A stretch of 64,000 bases of DNA from NCBI RefSeq assembly GCF_027887165.1, contig NC_077235.1, forward strand, positions 13,847,033-13,911,032, written 5' to 3'. The translations under genes were made by a program, and so were the position numbers. The notes under the pieces are model-generated. The model made no database searches and was not told the DNA's origin. It saw only the letters and a program-made list of their open reading frames with translations. Below, piece after piece: positions 43,831 to 53,620 of the stretch. Origin of the DNA: Monodelphis domestica (lineage: Eukaryota; Chordata; Mammalia; Didelphimorphia; Didelphidae). Every line of letters begins with the position of its first letter. Position 1 is the stretch's first letter.

Positions 43831-44375
43831 AAACTTTCCAGAGACTTTCGGGACCCTCCTTATATATTGACATATCTATTCTGAACTCCTTTGCAATCAT
43901 TTTTGACCATACTGCCCCTCTGTTTCAAGCTGCTTTCATTAAGGAGGAGACTGTCTTTCTGCCTTTTAACTTGCATCTCCCCAGGAGCACAACAATAAGC
44001 AAGGCCTCAGGATTTATTGACAGAGAAGGGGGAAGTTCTTTGTTTGTACAAGTAAATCTTCTTTTCTGCAATGCATTAATGTCCTTCAATAAAGATCATC
44101 CAATTTGGTTCCCACTCTTCGGGAGAGAAGTTGAGAATGCATTTCAGAGTTTAATGTTTGTGTTTAATGAGTCAGAAGCACACTAATCTATCTCACAACC
44201 CAGAAGGAAATAAAGAGGAAGTCGTTAATCCCCTAGGAAGGAGAGATGTGGAAGAGATGGCTCTTTTGCAACACAAAAAGCCAAAAGACCCATTTCCACT
44301 TTGGTTTGGAACCCAAGGGCTCCATTCTTTTCCCTTGCATTTCTGAGCCACTTTCTATTTCCTTAGATGGGAGTG
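43831..44375. other. Unique non-coding sequence
   Basis: No repeat recognised. AT-rich with homeodomain-like cores ('gcattaatgt', 'gtttaatg'). The 154-codon frame extends through 44186 but begins in L2 DNA. Confidence 0.4.
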
Positions 44376-44379
44376 AGCT

Positions 44380-44580
44380 TTCTACCAGGAGGGTGAGATG
44401 TCAGGAAAACCTTCTTCCCAGTCCCAGCTGTCTCATAGGGACTTAGGTCACCTTGGGGATCATCCCCTCACTGAAGGCTGGCAAACAGAAGCTGGATGCC
44501 TACCTGTCAGGTTGCTGTTCAGGTCTGGGTTAGCCTAGAAGGCCTCAGGGGTGCATTCCAGTTCTCCAATTCTTGGGACC
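44380..44580 (+). mobile_element. CR1/L3-like LINE 3' end
   Basis: 'ggatcatcccctcactgaag', 'gctggcaaacagaagctgga', 'tgcctacctgtcaggttgct', 'gttcaggtctgggttagcct' and 'agaaggcctcaggggtgcat', then 'tccagttctccaattctt', match the sense 3' end. Confidence 0.75.
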
Positions 44581-44734
44581 CTTTGGAGGATAGTGAGAGC
44601 CAAGACAAAGGTAGTCCCATTTCTGTGACTGTTTCTTTTTCAGTGGTCCAGTACTTGTTACAGGGCTAGGTTTTATTTGCATGCCAGTCACTTCATGTAG
44701 GAATATCCTACCCCAAAACAAATGACAATTCCTA

Positions 44735-44895
44735 TAATTTAGAAGCTAAGGCTCAGGGAATTGGTTGGAGGCCCTCAAATGATTTGCCAGAGTTGCTTGT
44801 CATCACAAAAGTAGTTAGCATCAGAGGCAGGATTTGACTGGAAGTCTTCCTGACAGACACCAAGTCTAAGATATTCGCTATCTCATGCTGCTTGG
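44735..44895 (-). mobile_element. MIR-like SINE
   Basis: 'agaagctaaggctcagggaa', 'atgatttgccagagttgctt', 'gcaggatttgactggaagtc' and 'ttcctgacagacaccaagtc', then 'gctatctcatgctgc'. Confidence 0.72.
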
Positions 44896-44934
44896 TTTTA
44901 TATTAAAAATATTCATTTAAACAGCTATCATCTT

Positions 44935-45268
44935 CCTAACTTCACTGCCTCCAATTGAAAAGAAAAGGGGTAAAAATACCTTTCAATGAATATGCATTAT
45001 CAACCAAGCAAAACAAATTCTCACATTGGTCACATCCAAAAATGTCTGTGGACACCCTGAATCCATGAGCTCTCTGTCAAGAGGTGGGTGGGCTCATTCA
45101 TCATCCTTGGCCCTCAAAAATTCTAGTTGGTAATTCTATGTATTATTCAATCTTTCACAATCTTTACAATGTTGTTGCTTTTGTATTAATGCGTCTCCTG
45201 TTGCTTCTCACTTCACCCTGCATCAGTTCACAAAAGTCTTCTCAGGTTTCTCTCAGAAAGTAAATGTG
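44935..45268 (-). mobile_element. L1-type 3' UTR fragment
   Basis: 'caagcaaaacaaattctcac', 'attggtcacatccaaaaatg', 'gctctctgtcaagaggtggg', 'gggctcattcatcatccttg', 'ttacaatgttgttgcttttg', 'gcgtctcctgttgcttctca' and 'cttcaccctgcatcagttca', then 'aggtttctctcag'. This order matches the antisense of the marsupial L1 3' UTR and recurs in part at 23590-23790. Confidence 0.72.
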
Positions 45269-45855
45269 GGACCCTGGATAGTAATAGCTCCTATCTTTCA
45301 ATCTTTGTTTTGAAAATCAAGTGAGATAATAAATGCAAACAATTTTGCAAACCATAAAGACTCATATAATTATCTGCTATAATTGTTACCTCTTACTCTG
45401 GGGAAAAGGCAGATCCTATAAGCCCACTGATGAATTTTTAAGAACATTTAGTGACAGTTTGTCTTTTTTATTATATCTTGTTCATGGGTGTGCTGGAGCC
45501 AGCTTGAACCCAGCGAGTTGTTAAATTTCCCATGTGAACATTTCTACCCCGGAAATGGGTTAGTGCTTCAAATCAGGGCTTACTTTACTGTTTTGTTGAT
45601 TGTTGGGGTTAAGAAACTGATGGAGAAAATGTTAATTATTTGCATTAAACTTAAAAGCATGTTAAGTATTTACCAGCACATTCCTGATCTTGTCTTTCAA
45701 GGCACAACGGAACTCTCATGTTTCCTTTTTAAGTATACGAATTGATCCATAAGTGATCATTTTGATTTATATGAAAATAGAATTTGGTTGGTTTTAGATT
45801 ATTCCATATTTCTTAGAATTGCATTGCATGAAGTAGTTCCAAGTTACCTGACTTA
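45269..45855. other. Unique non-coding sequence
   Basis: No gene or repeat recognised. Confidence 0.5.
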
Positions 45856-45857
45856 GA

Positions 45858-46100
45858 GTTTGGGAGGATCTTAGAAGTCATCCTTTCCAACTTATTTGTT
45901 TTACAGATGAGAGATCTCCTAGTACTGACTTCTGATGAATTTAACCCAGAAATCCTGACTCAAAAGACACTCTTCCCCTTGAAGCAGAGGTGTTTCAGAG
46001 GACCTAGAAATGGCAGGGACCATCTAGTCTATACCCTGAATTTTATAGATGAAACTCAGAAAGGTTATGTGACTTGCATAAGTTCACACAAACTTTTTCT
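45858..46100. mobile_element. Two adjacent old CR1/MIR-like relics
   Basis: 'gtttgggaggatcttagaag' and 'tcatcctttccaacttattt' near 45860, then a second copy near 46010: 'gcagggaccatctagtctat', 'gaattttatagatgaaactc' and 'agaaaggttatgtgacttgc'. Both carry the '...ggaccttagaagtcatctagtccaacc' motif. Confidence 0.5.
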
Positions 46101-46815
46101 TGTTCACCAACACCCCCTTTTTAGTGTTATGCTAGAATTATAGGTTAGCTCAGTTCATTCATTCAACCACCTAGGCAACTGGGGTGGGGGGACACTAAGC
46201 CTGTTCTGAGTTCATCCATTCTGCTGTGTGCTTCTTGTAGATCTGATAGACACATCTAGCTAAGAGAAGAAAGGGCCTTTTAAAGATTAACACACCTGGA
46301 ATGGAATAATTCAGAGAGACACAACCTTGTTTGTGATTCATGTTCCAGATGTAATTACTGAATCTCTCAACTTCCATTTGCTTCATTATCCACAGGGAAA
46401 ATATGAAGGGCATCCTTCAATGTGTTCTCTTTTCCCTTTTCTTGTTGCACAGATGGTGATATCTTCCCTTTGAAGACACTTCCAAGTCTAGGGCAACCTT
46501 TCTGAGATGGACTGAGTACACTCAGCGCCAGGTTTAGCTTGTTGGGAGACCTAGGTCAATTCTTGGAATATTGGAGTTAGTCATGTATTTTCTTTTGTCT
46601 CTTGTTCTAAGCTTTCAGTAGTTTGTTCAGCTTGCCTTCCTTCCTCTTCTCTGCTTTCCACTTTAATAATGATATTCACAATGCTGGAACTTACCTTAAT
46701 TTTAAAAAGAAAACGATAAGCAAAAGTCACATTATTTACGAGTATTGGGTGGGTGGCTTCAGATCTAAATCTCTATATCTGGGTACTCAAGGGATTTCTA
46801 CCTGATACTTGTTTG
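46101..46815. other. Unique non-coding sequence
   Basis: No gene or repeat recognised. Confidence 0.5.
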
Positions 46816-46818
46816 TGT

Positions 46819-46850
<32 letters not shown>
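46812..46850. repeat. (GT)n(AC)n microsatellite
   Basis: 'gtttgtgtgt' followed by about 15 AC units. The GT-to-AC junction makes the tract self-complementary. Confidence 0.95.
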
Positions 46851-46852
<2 letters not shown>

Positions 46853-47525
46853 AACCCTTAACAGTTGTCAGCCCAACAGATTAATTGTACATGTTTAAGA
46901 ATCTGAAAGTTCTAAATTGCCAGAGCTAGGATTATTGCCCAGAGAATGGGTGGAGCAGCAGGGCCTGGCACAGACTTCACCAGTGGAATGCTGAGAAGGA
47001 ACATTTGGATGTTGCAGTCAGCATTTGGTTGAACTTCATTCTCCACCACCTTCCTCATCAATCTCTCATCTCCCCACTGAGGCTCCCCCTGGGACTTTTT
47101 TTCCCTTACTGCCTACTTGAGGGATGTTTTAGTAGTCTTCCTAGGTCGCCCCTGCAACTGGAGGTCCTCTGAAGTAGGATATGATAAATTACTCTGCTAT
47201 TGTGCTTAATCATTTCCATTAAATATTATACTAAAACTGAATTAAGTTTAAATTAAATAAAAGAATAATATATTGCATTGATTTTCATTTAGAAAACCTC
47301 ATTAATTTATGTTTGTGTTTAATAAAACTAACCTCTTAAATCATTTGTTCTAAGTTCAAAAAACATATGGTTTTCCTCAAAAGGAAGTAACTAGTCAGAA
47401 AAAAAGGTATCTAAATTAACTGGGTAGAGGGAGGAGGTGATGGTTCTCAGGAGGAATCTCCTATTCTAAGCTTGCTCTAGAATGTCTTTAGAAGTTTTCA
47501 ACTACCCTACCTTTCAGCTAGGCTA
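46851..47525. other. Unique sequence, AT-rich in its second half
   Basis: 47205-47340 is a dense A+T stretch with many TTAAAT/AATTAA words. It lies directly before the minisatellite. No gene. Confidence 0.5.
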
Positions 47526-47534
47526 CTTTGTTGT

Positions 47535-48105
47535 ATGACCTTTTGGGCCTGAAATGACCTTAACCTCTGATTATATCTGCTCACATGACCTTAATGCAGC
47601 TCACAGGACCATGTGTTCTGAATGCAGCAGGTCAAACAACTTTAATGCAGATCATGTGACCTCATGAACTGTGGGGGTCAGGTCAGATGACCTCAGTGTA
47701 AGTCATATGACCATGTTGACTTGAATGCAGATCATGTGACCACATGAACTGTGGGGGTCAGATCACATGTCCTCACTGTAAGTCACATGACTATGTCCTG
47801 AATACAACAAGTCATATGACTTTAAGGTAGATCATGTGACCACATGACCTATGGGGATCAGGTCAGATGACATCAGTGTAAGTCATATGACCATCTTAAC
47901 TTTAATGCAGATCATGTGACCACATGACCTATGGGGATCAGGTCAGATGATGTCAGTGTAAGTCATATGACCATGTTGACTTTAATGCAGATCATGTGAC
48001 CACATGAACTGTGGAGGTCAGGTCAGATGACCTCAGTGTGAATCACATGAACATGTATGTTGAATGCAACAGGTCATATGACACTAATTCCAGTCATATG
48101 CCCAA
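47535..48105. repeat. 80-bp-period minisatellite with E-box palindromes
   Basis: The marker 'atcatgtgac' recurs at 47651, 47731, 47831, 47911 and 47991, giving spacings of 80, 100, 80 and 80 bp. The 100-bp unit carries an extra 20 bp, so the repeat appears built from 20-bp steps. Four units contain TCATGTGACCACATGA (47732, 47832, 47912 and 47992), two face-to-face E-boxes (7-bp arms, 2-bp spacer). The first unit has a one-base variant. Two units contain AGGTCAGATGACCT (47680 and 48020), an inverted pair of nuclear-receptor half-sites with a 2-bp spacer. Edge units are more diverged. Confidence 0.95.
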
Positions 48106-48180
48106 ACTATTCTTATGTACCAACTATTATCGTAGGGTCCTGTTACAGCCCCTATGATCACAGAGATCTCCTGACTTATT

Positions 48181-48320
48181 TTAACCTAAAAAATGACAGA
48201 ACTCCCAAAGTAGTTATGATAAAGGTCTTTAATTGAGGTAGATGATCAATCTGAGAAGCCACACAGAACCTCAGGCGTGGGGTTTTCGCAGAACTACAAA
48301 ATGAAGGGTTTTGTTTTTCC
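48181..48320 (+). repeat. Local direct duplication, copy 1
   Basis: 'aaatgacagaactcccaaag' with 'tagttatgataaagg', then 'gaagccacacagaacctc', 'gggttttcgcagaactacaa' and 'aatgaagggttttg' are repeated in order at 48428-48625, offset about 243 bp at the start. Confidence 0.75.
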
Positions 48321-48427
48321 TATGCATTGTACCATCTGCCATCTCTGTGTGGCTGACACAACCTATCTTCAGTCTCTGGAATTCACTCCCTACCCACATC
48401 TGCCTCTTAGAACTATCATATTGTTGA

Positions 48428-48625
48428 CCTGAAAAAATGCAAAACTACCAAAGTAGTTATAATAGTTAATATTATATATTATATTATATATATACATATA
48501 TAATATAATAATATATAATATATAATAGTATATAATCATATAATCAAACATACAGATTCTGTAATCTTAGAAGACTCACAGAACCATAGTACTGGGACTT
48601 CCACTGAACTACAGAAAAAGAGATT
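48428..48625 (+). repeat. Local direct duplication, copy 2, with AT-rich expansion
   Basis: 'aaaatgcaaaactaccaaag' and 'tagttataatag', then an AT-only tract, then 'gaagactcacagaaccatag', 'gggacttccactgaactaca' and 'gaaaaagagattctt'. It differs from copy 1 mainly by the inserted tract at 48466-48544. Confidence 0.75.
48466..48544. repeat. (AT)-rich simple repeat
   Basis: About 80 bp almost entirely of A and T with TATA/ATATA units, expanded inside the second copy of the local duplication. Confidence 0.9.
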
Positions 48626-48652
48626 CTTAAAATGTTTTAAAAGGAGGCGGGT

Positions 48653-48672
48653 GCAAGTACCAAGGTACTTGC
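48653..48672. other. 20-bp near-perfect palindrome
   Basis: GCAAGTACCAAGGTACTTGC: perfect 9-bp arms around AA. Further inverted pairs (AGTCTT...AAGACT and GACTCT...AGAGTC) lie at about 48723-48752. Confidence 0.9.
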
Positions 48673-48805
48673 GTTAACAAAATCTTGGGAAAGAAGCAGT
48701 AGCGGGAGGTTAAGATGGCTGGTAGTCTTTGTTTTAAGACTCTGGGAAGAGTCAGTCCGGAGATTCTCAAAATAATGTGATCAGTACATATATAATATAT
48801 TACAG

Positions 48806-49052
48806 CTAGATATTGCAGTGAGTAGTGTGTTGGGCTTGGAGTCAGGAAGACATGAGTTCAAATCTGCCCTTAGACACTATCTGTATAACCCTGGGCAACT
48901 CACTTCACCCTGTTTGCTTCAGTTTCCCTGTCTTTAGAATGAATTGGTGAAGAAAATAACAAACCACTCCATTGTCTTTGCCAAGAAAACCCCAAATGGT
49001 GTCAGGAAGAATAGGATACAACTAAAATCACTGAACAACAACAATAATAAAT
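48806..49052 (+). mobile_element. Marsupial tRNA-derived SINE (type 1), nearly full length
   Basis: 'gctagatattgcagtgagta', 'ggagtcaggaagacatgagt', 'tcaaatctgcccttagacac', 'aaccctgggcaactcacttc', 'aataacaaaccactccattg', 'tgccaagaaaaccccaaatg' and 'cactgaacaacaacaataat'. Confidence 0.94.
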
Positions 49053-49059
49053 ATTTTTT

Positions 49060-49094
49060 TCATTCATTCATTTGTTCATTCACTCATTCATCAT
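49060..49094. repeat. (CATT)n microsatellite
   Basis: 'cattcattcatttgttcatt' and 'cactcattcatcatt', at the junction between a SINE and an L1 3' end. Confidence 0.85.
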
Positions 49095-50050
49095 TGACGT
49101 GACCAATTATCTATGTGGGCATCAGAGACCACTTTTTTAAGAAGTAAATTTGTTACTGATTTATTGCATCCAGATCTGCTCCCCTTCATTCCCTCTTTCC
49201 TTCTCAGAGATCCATTACCTATAACAAATAATTGTTTAAAATAGCGGAGGAGAAAGAAATTCAGCAAAATCAACACCTTGAAAAAATCTAACATTCCCCA
49301 TAGTGTTCTGCATAAGTGGATCCCCTCCGCTTCCTCTTCACTAAGGACTGAAAAGTATCTTCTCACATCTCTTCTTTACAGCTGAACTTGTCCTTTATAT
49401 TTTTGTAAGATTCATTTTCATTTGTTCTGTCATCGTCATTCTTTCAATATGTTTTGTTTTGGTCATTGTATATATTATTTTCTTGGCTCTACTTGTTTTA
49501 CTTTGCATCAATTCATATGTCTTTTCATCATATTCATTGTTTCTTACAGTACAGTAATATGCCATTACATATAACCAAGTACCAGAATTTATTTAGCCAT
49601 TCCTTAATATATGAGCGTCTACTTCGTTTCCATTTCTTTGCTACAACAAAAATGTAACTATAACAATTTGTGGATATGTGGAGACTCTTTTTATCTATGG
49701 CTCCCTTGGGATTTATCCTTACTAGTGGAATCTCTAGGTCAAAAGGTATGTGCATTTTCTTAGTCTAGTTCCAAACTGTTTTCTAAAATGCCTGGTCTAA
49801 TTCACAGTTCCTCCACCAATGCATGGGTGTGTCTATCTTGCCAAAACCCCTCCTAAGATTGACTATTCCCATTCTTTGTCATCTTTATCAATCTGGCTGA
49901 GTAAGAGGGAAACTTCAACATTATTTTCTGCGTTTCTCTTTTGATTTGTGATTTGGAGTATTCTTCGTGGGGTTGCCTACAGTTTGAAATTCTTTTGAGA
50001 ATGGTTTCTTCATATCCTTTGACCATCTATTTATTGTGAAATAATGAAAA
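49095..50050 (-). mobile_element. L1 LINE 3' end (3' UTR and ORF2 terminus)
   Basis: Antisense L1 order: 'ctttgcatcaattcatatgt', 'cagtaatatgccattacata', 'ttatttagccattccttaat', 'cgtctacttcgtttccattt', 'ctcccttgggatttatcctt', 'gaatctctaggtcaaaaggt', 'gttccaaactgttttctaaa', 'cacagttcctccaccaatgc' and 'gcgtttctcttttgatttgt', then 'tcatatcctttgaccatcta'. About 0.95 kb, 5'-truncated. The 91-codon minus-strand frame 49091-49366 lies in its UTR part and has no domain. Confidence 0.85.
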
Positions 50051-50094
50051 ACTTTCTATTAATACATACCTATACCTTGATGGTACCATATAGT

Positions 50095-50530
50095 TTCTTA
50101 ACTTAGTACTTAAAATCCAACACAGAGAAGCTCCAGCCTACTTTTCTGAACTTGTTTCATCCTGCTCCCCTTCTCTTTCTCTTCATGCAGACCAAACTGT
50201 CTTCCTTGCCTGTCATTGAACTTACTGCATCTCTTGCCCCGTATGTTTGCACAGACCATTCACTGGAACCCTTGTCTTCCTTTCAGTTTCAACCTACTTG
50301 TCACCCCCTCTGAGAAGTCTTCCCAGATCTCCCCACTAGTTGATACTCTCTACCTCTTCATTTTTTTCACAATTTATAGTGTGCTCATTTGTTTGGCTGG
50401 TGTATTTACGCCAGATGCATGGAAACTTCTTGAGGGCAGAGACAGGTTTACTCTGATCCTTATAAGCTCAGCAGCTAACACAAAACCTCATGCTTAGTAA
50501 ATGTGTCTCAAGTATTTGTTGACTTGAATC
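50095..50530 (+). mobile_element. L2 LINE 3' region
   Basis: 'gcagaccaaactgtcttcct', 'gtatgtttgcacagaccatt', 'tctgagaagtcttcccagat', 'ggaaacttcttgagggcaga' and 'gcttagtaaatgtgtctcaa', then 'gtatttgttgacttgaa', in sense order. Confidence 0.88.
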
Positions 50531-51175
50531 TGGAAGGAAACAGTAGAAACACAGACCTAATGGGATTTAGGCCTCCCACGATGTGTTATCTCGACATTAT
50601 ACCCAACAAGAGAAGTAGACCTCTTAACGTAGGGGCATGAGGGGGCTTGGCATCTGAGTAACAGTATTGTCCATTGATGTCCACTGACCAGTCATGGCTG
50701 CTGAACTCCCTTCTCATAAGGGGAGGGTGGGATTCTCATTGATTATCTTAGAAAACCACATGGCCTTTTGTATTTTTGTCTGTCTGTTTCTGTGAAATAT
50801 TTCCTGATTGCTTTTTAGTCTGTTTTTGAGGCCAGCCTCATGTTTGGCCCCTTCATTTTAGATACTGGTCAGAATTCTTGAGTTCTGCTTATTTTAACAA
50901 CCAGTACGTTTCATGAGGAAAAAAAGGTCAGTGGCCGTACCTGTGTGTATGGAGCATCAGTCAGGTGGTGGAATGATATAGTCTGGCCAGATGGTGCCCC
51001 CTTTTCCCACAGCGACCAGGGGAGACTGTTAAGAAATTGGAAGAGTTGGCTGGCAGAGCTGAAGGGCACAGCCTCTGTTGCCTCCTTTTCATGTGTACTC
51101 CTGATGGTTTGTATTTTAATCAGTAAACCCTAAGGAATTTGATTTCACTAGTCTCTTCCAAAGGAGACAAACACA
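50531..51175. other. Unique non-coding sequence
   Basis: No gene or repeat recognised. Confidence 0.5.
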
Positions 51176-51178
51176 TTT

Positions 51179-51355
51179 TTATTGAATTCCGCCAGGAGGT
51201 GATTTCTGTCCAGAGACTAGAATTTGTGCTTTGGAAACGAATGCATTTCCTTATATTAGACTTTATATTTTTTCCAGTTTTAAAAATAGGTTACTTAAAA
51301 GCAAAGGAAAAATATATCACATTTTGAGTATATGAAGGTGTTTTAATACAAAAAC
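51179..51355 (+). repeat. Paired element, copy 1 (about 175 bp)
   Basis: The first 56 bp (51181-51236) match 63117-63172 at 49 of 56 positions. Weaker collinear similarity continues to about 51345 ('ggttacttaaaagcaaagga' against 'agttactcataataaaggga', then 'tatatgaaggtgttttaata' against 'tacatgaagatgttttaaac'). Both copies keep the same frame open across the best-matching part, reading IEFRQEVISVQRLEF here, and many differences there are silent or conservative. No family recognised. Confidence 0.85.
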
Positions 51356-51389
51356 TAAATTATAGGGGGAAAATCTATTCTGAACATAG

Positions 51390-51438
51390 TGTCTGGCACA
51401 TAATAGGCCCTTTATGGTGGCTTATTCATTGATGGATG
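51390..51438 (+). mobile_element. L2 3'-terminal relic
   Basis: 'agtgtctggcacataatagg' followed by a degraded '...attcattgatgg' end. Confidence 0.6.
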
Positions 51439-51567
51439 CAAGAGTCTCTTCTGAGAGGGTGGGGTAGGAGTTTTGAAGAGAGAAGAGCATATGTATGATA
51501 GCCATATGAGGACTGTGTAGGAATATACGCAAAGGTATTTGTGGCACAAAGAATGATGGAGGATTTT

Positions 51568-51690
51568 GAACCTGGATAATTGGATTCAGATCTTGTCTAT
51601 TCCACTTCTTGTGTTGGATTTGACCTTGAACTTCCTAGGTCTCAGTTTCCTCATCAGTAAAATGAAGATCTCTAAGATAAAAAGCAGGTA
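51568..51690 (+). mobile_element. MIR-like SINE fragment
   Basis: 'aattggattcagatcttgtc', 'ttgaacttcctaggtctcag' and 'tttcctcatcagtaaaatga', then 'agatctctaag'. Confidence 0.7.
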
Positions 51691-51704
51691 TGTTATAACC
51701 TTGG

Positions 51705-51912
51705 ACATGGTGCCAAGAACATTGAGATTCAAATGCTGTTTTGGACACTTGTTAGCTGTGTGACTCCAGACAAGTCTATTTGCCTCTTTTCGTCTCAATT
51801 TTTTGATCTCTAAAATGGGCATAATAATGGCATCTATCTTGCAAGGTTGTTGTGAGGATCAAGTAAGTTGATGTATGTGAATTGCTTTGTAAACCTTAAA
51901 GCTTTAAAAAGT
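51705..51912 (+). mobile_element. Marsupial CORE/MIR-like SINE
   Basis: 'tggtgccaagaacattgaga', 'cacttgttagctgtgtgact', 'ccagacaagtctatttgcct', 'aaaatgggcataataatggc', 'gcaaggttgttgtgaggatc' and 'aattgctttgtaaaccttaa'. Confidence 0.85.
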
Positions 51913-51921
51913 CATGTCAGT

Positions 51922-52195
51922 TAATCTAGTAGGTGTGAGCTGGTATCTCAGAGTTGCTTTAATTTTCATTTTTCTAATCAATAATGATTTGGAGTACCTA
52001 TTCCTCTGAAAACTATCTGTTTATATCTTTTGGTTATTTTTCATTTGGGGGATACTTTGTATTGTTATAGATTTGACTCAGTTCTCTCTATAGTTGAGAC
52101 TTTGTCATAGATAGAGAGATACTTGGTATAAGCTTTTTTTCCAAATTGGTTATTTCCTTTCTAATCTTGGTTGCATTTGGTTTTGTTTACAGCAA
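51922..52195 (-). mobile_element. L1 ORF2 C-terminal fragment, second copy
   Basis: 'ggtgtgagctggtatctcag', 'agttgctttaattttcattt', 'tctaatcaataatgatttgg', 'ggggatactttgtattgtta' and 'tagatttgactcagttctct' repeat, with clear divergence, the same ORF2 section found at 52270-52560. It is therefore a separate insertion or a duplication. Confidence 0.85.
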
Positions 52196-52199
52196 GCAG

Positions 52200-53620
52200 T
52201 GTATTAGTGTCCTGAATTTCCCACATACCTTCCAACATTTGTCATTTTCCTTTTTGATCATTTTGGTCAATCTGCTAAGTGTGAGATGTTATCTCAGAGT
52301 TGTTTTAATTGCAATTCTCTAATCAATGGTGATTTGGAGCATTTTTTCATATGACTACAGATAGTTTTAATTTCTTTCTCTGAGAACTGCCTGTTCATAC
52401 CCTTTGACTATTTTAAAAACAGAAAATGCTGCGTGTTCTTATAAATTTGACTCAGTTCTCTATATATGTGAGAAATAGTTTTTTTTCAGAGATGCTTGAT
52501 GTTAAAATTTTTCCTACATTTTTTGTTTCCCTTCTAATATTAGTTGTATTGGTTTCATTTATACAAAATCTTCTAATGTAACCAAAATGATCCATTTCAT
52601 TTCTTATATGTTCTCCATGTCTTACTTTCAATTTTATTAATCTCTCCCTTGATTTTGGTACATATATGTTTAATAATGATTGTCTATGATGCCTTTTATC
52701 ACAATCTTTCCTTATCTCTTTAAATCTTTTGATTAGATCAATTTTTTACTTTTGCTTTGTCTCAGATCATGATTACTCTCCCTTTTTTAAAATTTTGTTG
52801 AGGCATAGTAGATTCTGCTCCAGCCTCTTATTTTTACAATGTCTATGACTCTGTTTTCTATGTGTTTCTTGAAGCCAGTGTATTGTGGGATTCTGGTTCT
52901 TAATCCACTCTCCTTTCCCTTTCTGTTTTTTGGGTAAATTAATCTCATTCACATTCCCAGCAATGATTACAAATTGTATGTTTCCCTCTATCTTATTTTC
53001 CCCATTTACACTTCTCTCTTTCCTTTTTAGCCTTTCCTGTTCCAAGATGTTTTTCTGTGAATTCTTTTATTATTTGGTTTTTTAACTTTTCAAGTTCTTC
53101 TAGCAGTTCTTCTTTGGCCTACCATCTTTTCACACTTTCCTTTGAGGATTCTTGTTAACTTTTTGGCACTGTTGTCTTCTCCTATTTGTATTTTGGTCTT
53201 CCCTGTCATTGAATAACTTTCTAAGGTCAAGGTTTTATGTATGTGTTTATATTTTGCTCATTTTTCTAGTTTTTTTTTTCTTATTACCTTATACTTCTTT
53301 TGAGGCTAGACTCTTCTTGGGGCAGTGCGCACACTTTTCCAAGCTTGCAGAGTCCTCTTCTCTGGTTCTCGGGGTAGACCCAGATACCCTTGTTCCTCAT
53401 GCTGTGTCTGTTGAAGAGGTGGCCTTGCTGGCTTACTCTGGGGATGTAAGCAGTCTTTTTGTCCAGCTCTATTCAGCATCCTGTGCTACTAGTTCCCCCA
53501 TTGTTTTGGGTAATGGTCTAGTCTCTGCTCTGCTGCTTCTCTGCCACTGCCAAGCGGCCTGGCCTGGACAGCCTCTGCTGCCTCAGGTACTCTCTTGCCA
53601 TGTGGGAGTGAGTAGATACA
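52200..53620 (-). mobile_element. Collapsed L1: 5' region, ORF1 start, ORF2 endonuclease start and ORF2 C-terminus
   Basis: On the minus strand: a GC-richer leader (53620-53290) and an ORF1-like Lys/Asn-rich stretch (about 53250-53040). Next comes an ORF2 endonuclease start reading GNVNEINLPKKQKGKGEWIK, then PTIHWLQETH (53000-52860), the conserved 'QETH' of L1 endonucleases. After 'LLNIYVP' (about 52670) it jumps to the ORF2 C-terminus with RQFSEKEIKTI and HMKKCSKSPLIRE (about 52410-52310). Most of ORF1, the rest of the endonuclease and the whole RT are missing, yet the order is collinear. The 165-codon plus-strand frame at 53152-53649 is antisense to this element. Confidence 0.8.

Noticed and set aside
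43722..44186. 154-codon frame
   Set aside because: It starts inside an L2 fragment and runs into unique sequence without any domain or splice signal.
47535..48105. CRISPR array
   Set aside because: The direct repeats are adjacent 80-bp tandem units without unique spacers, and the genome is vertebrate.
48140..48790. Possible LTR or endogenous retrovirus remnant
   Set aside because: No primer-binding site, polypurine tract, TG...CA ends or retroviral protein frame could be seen.
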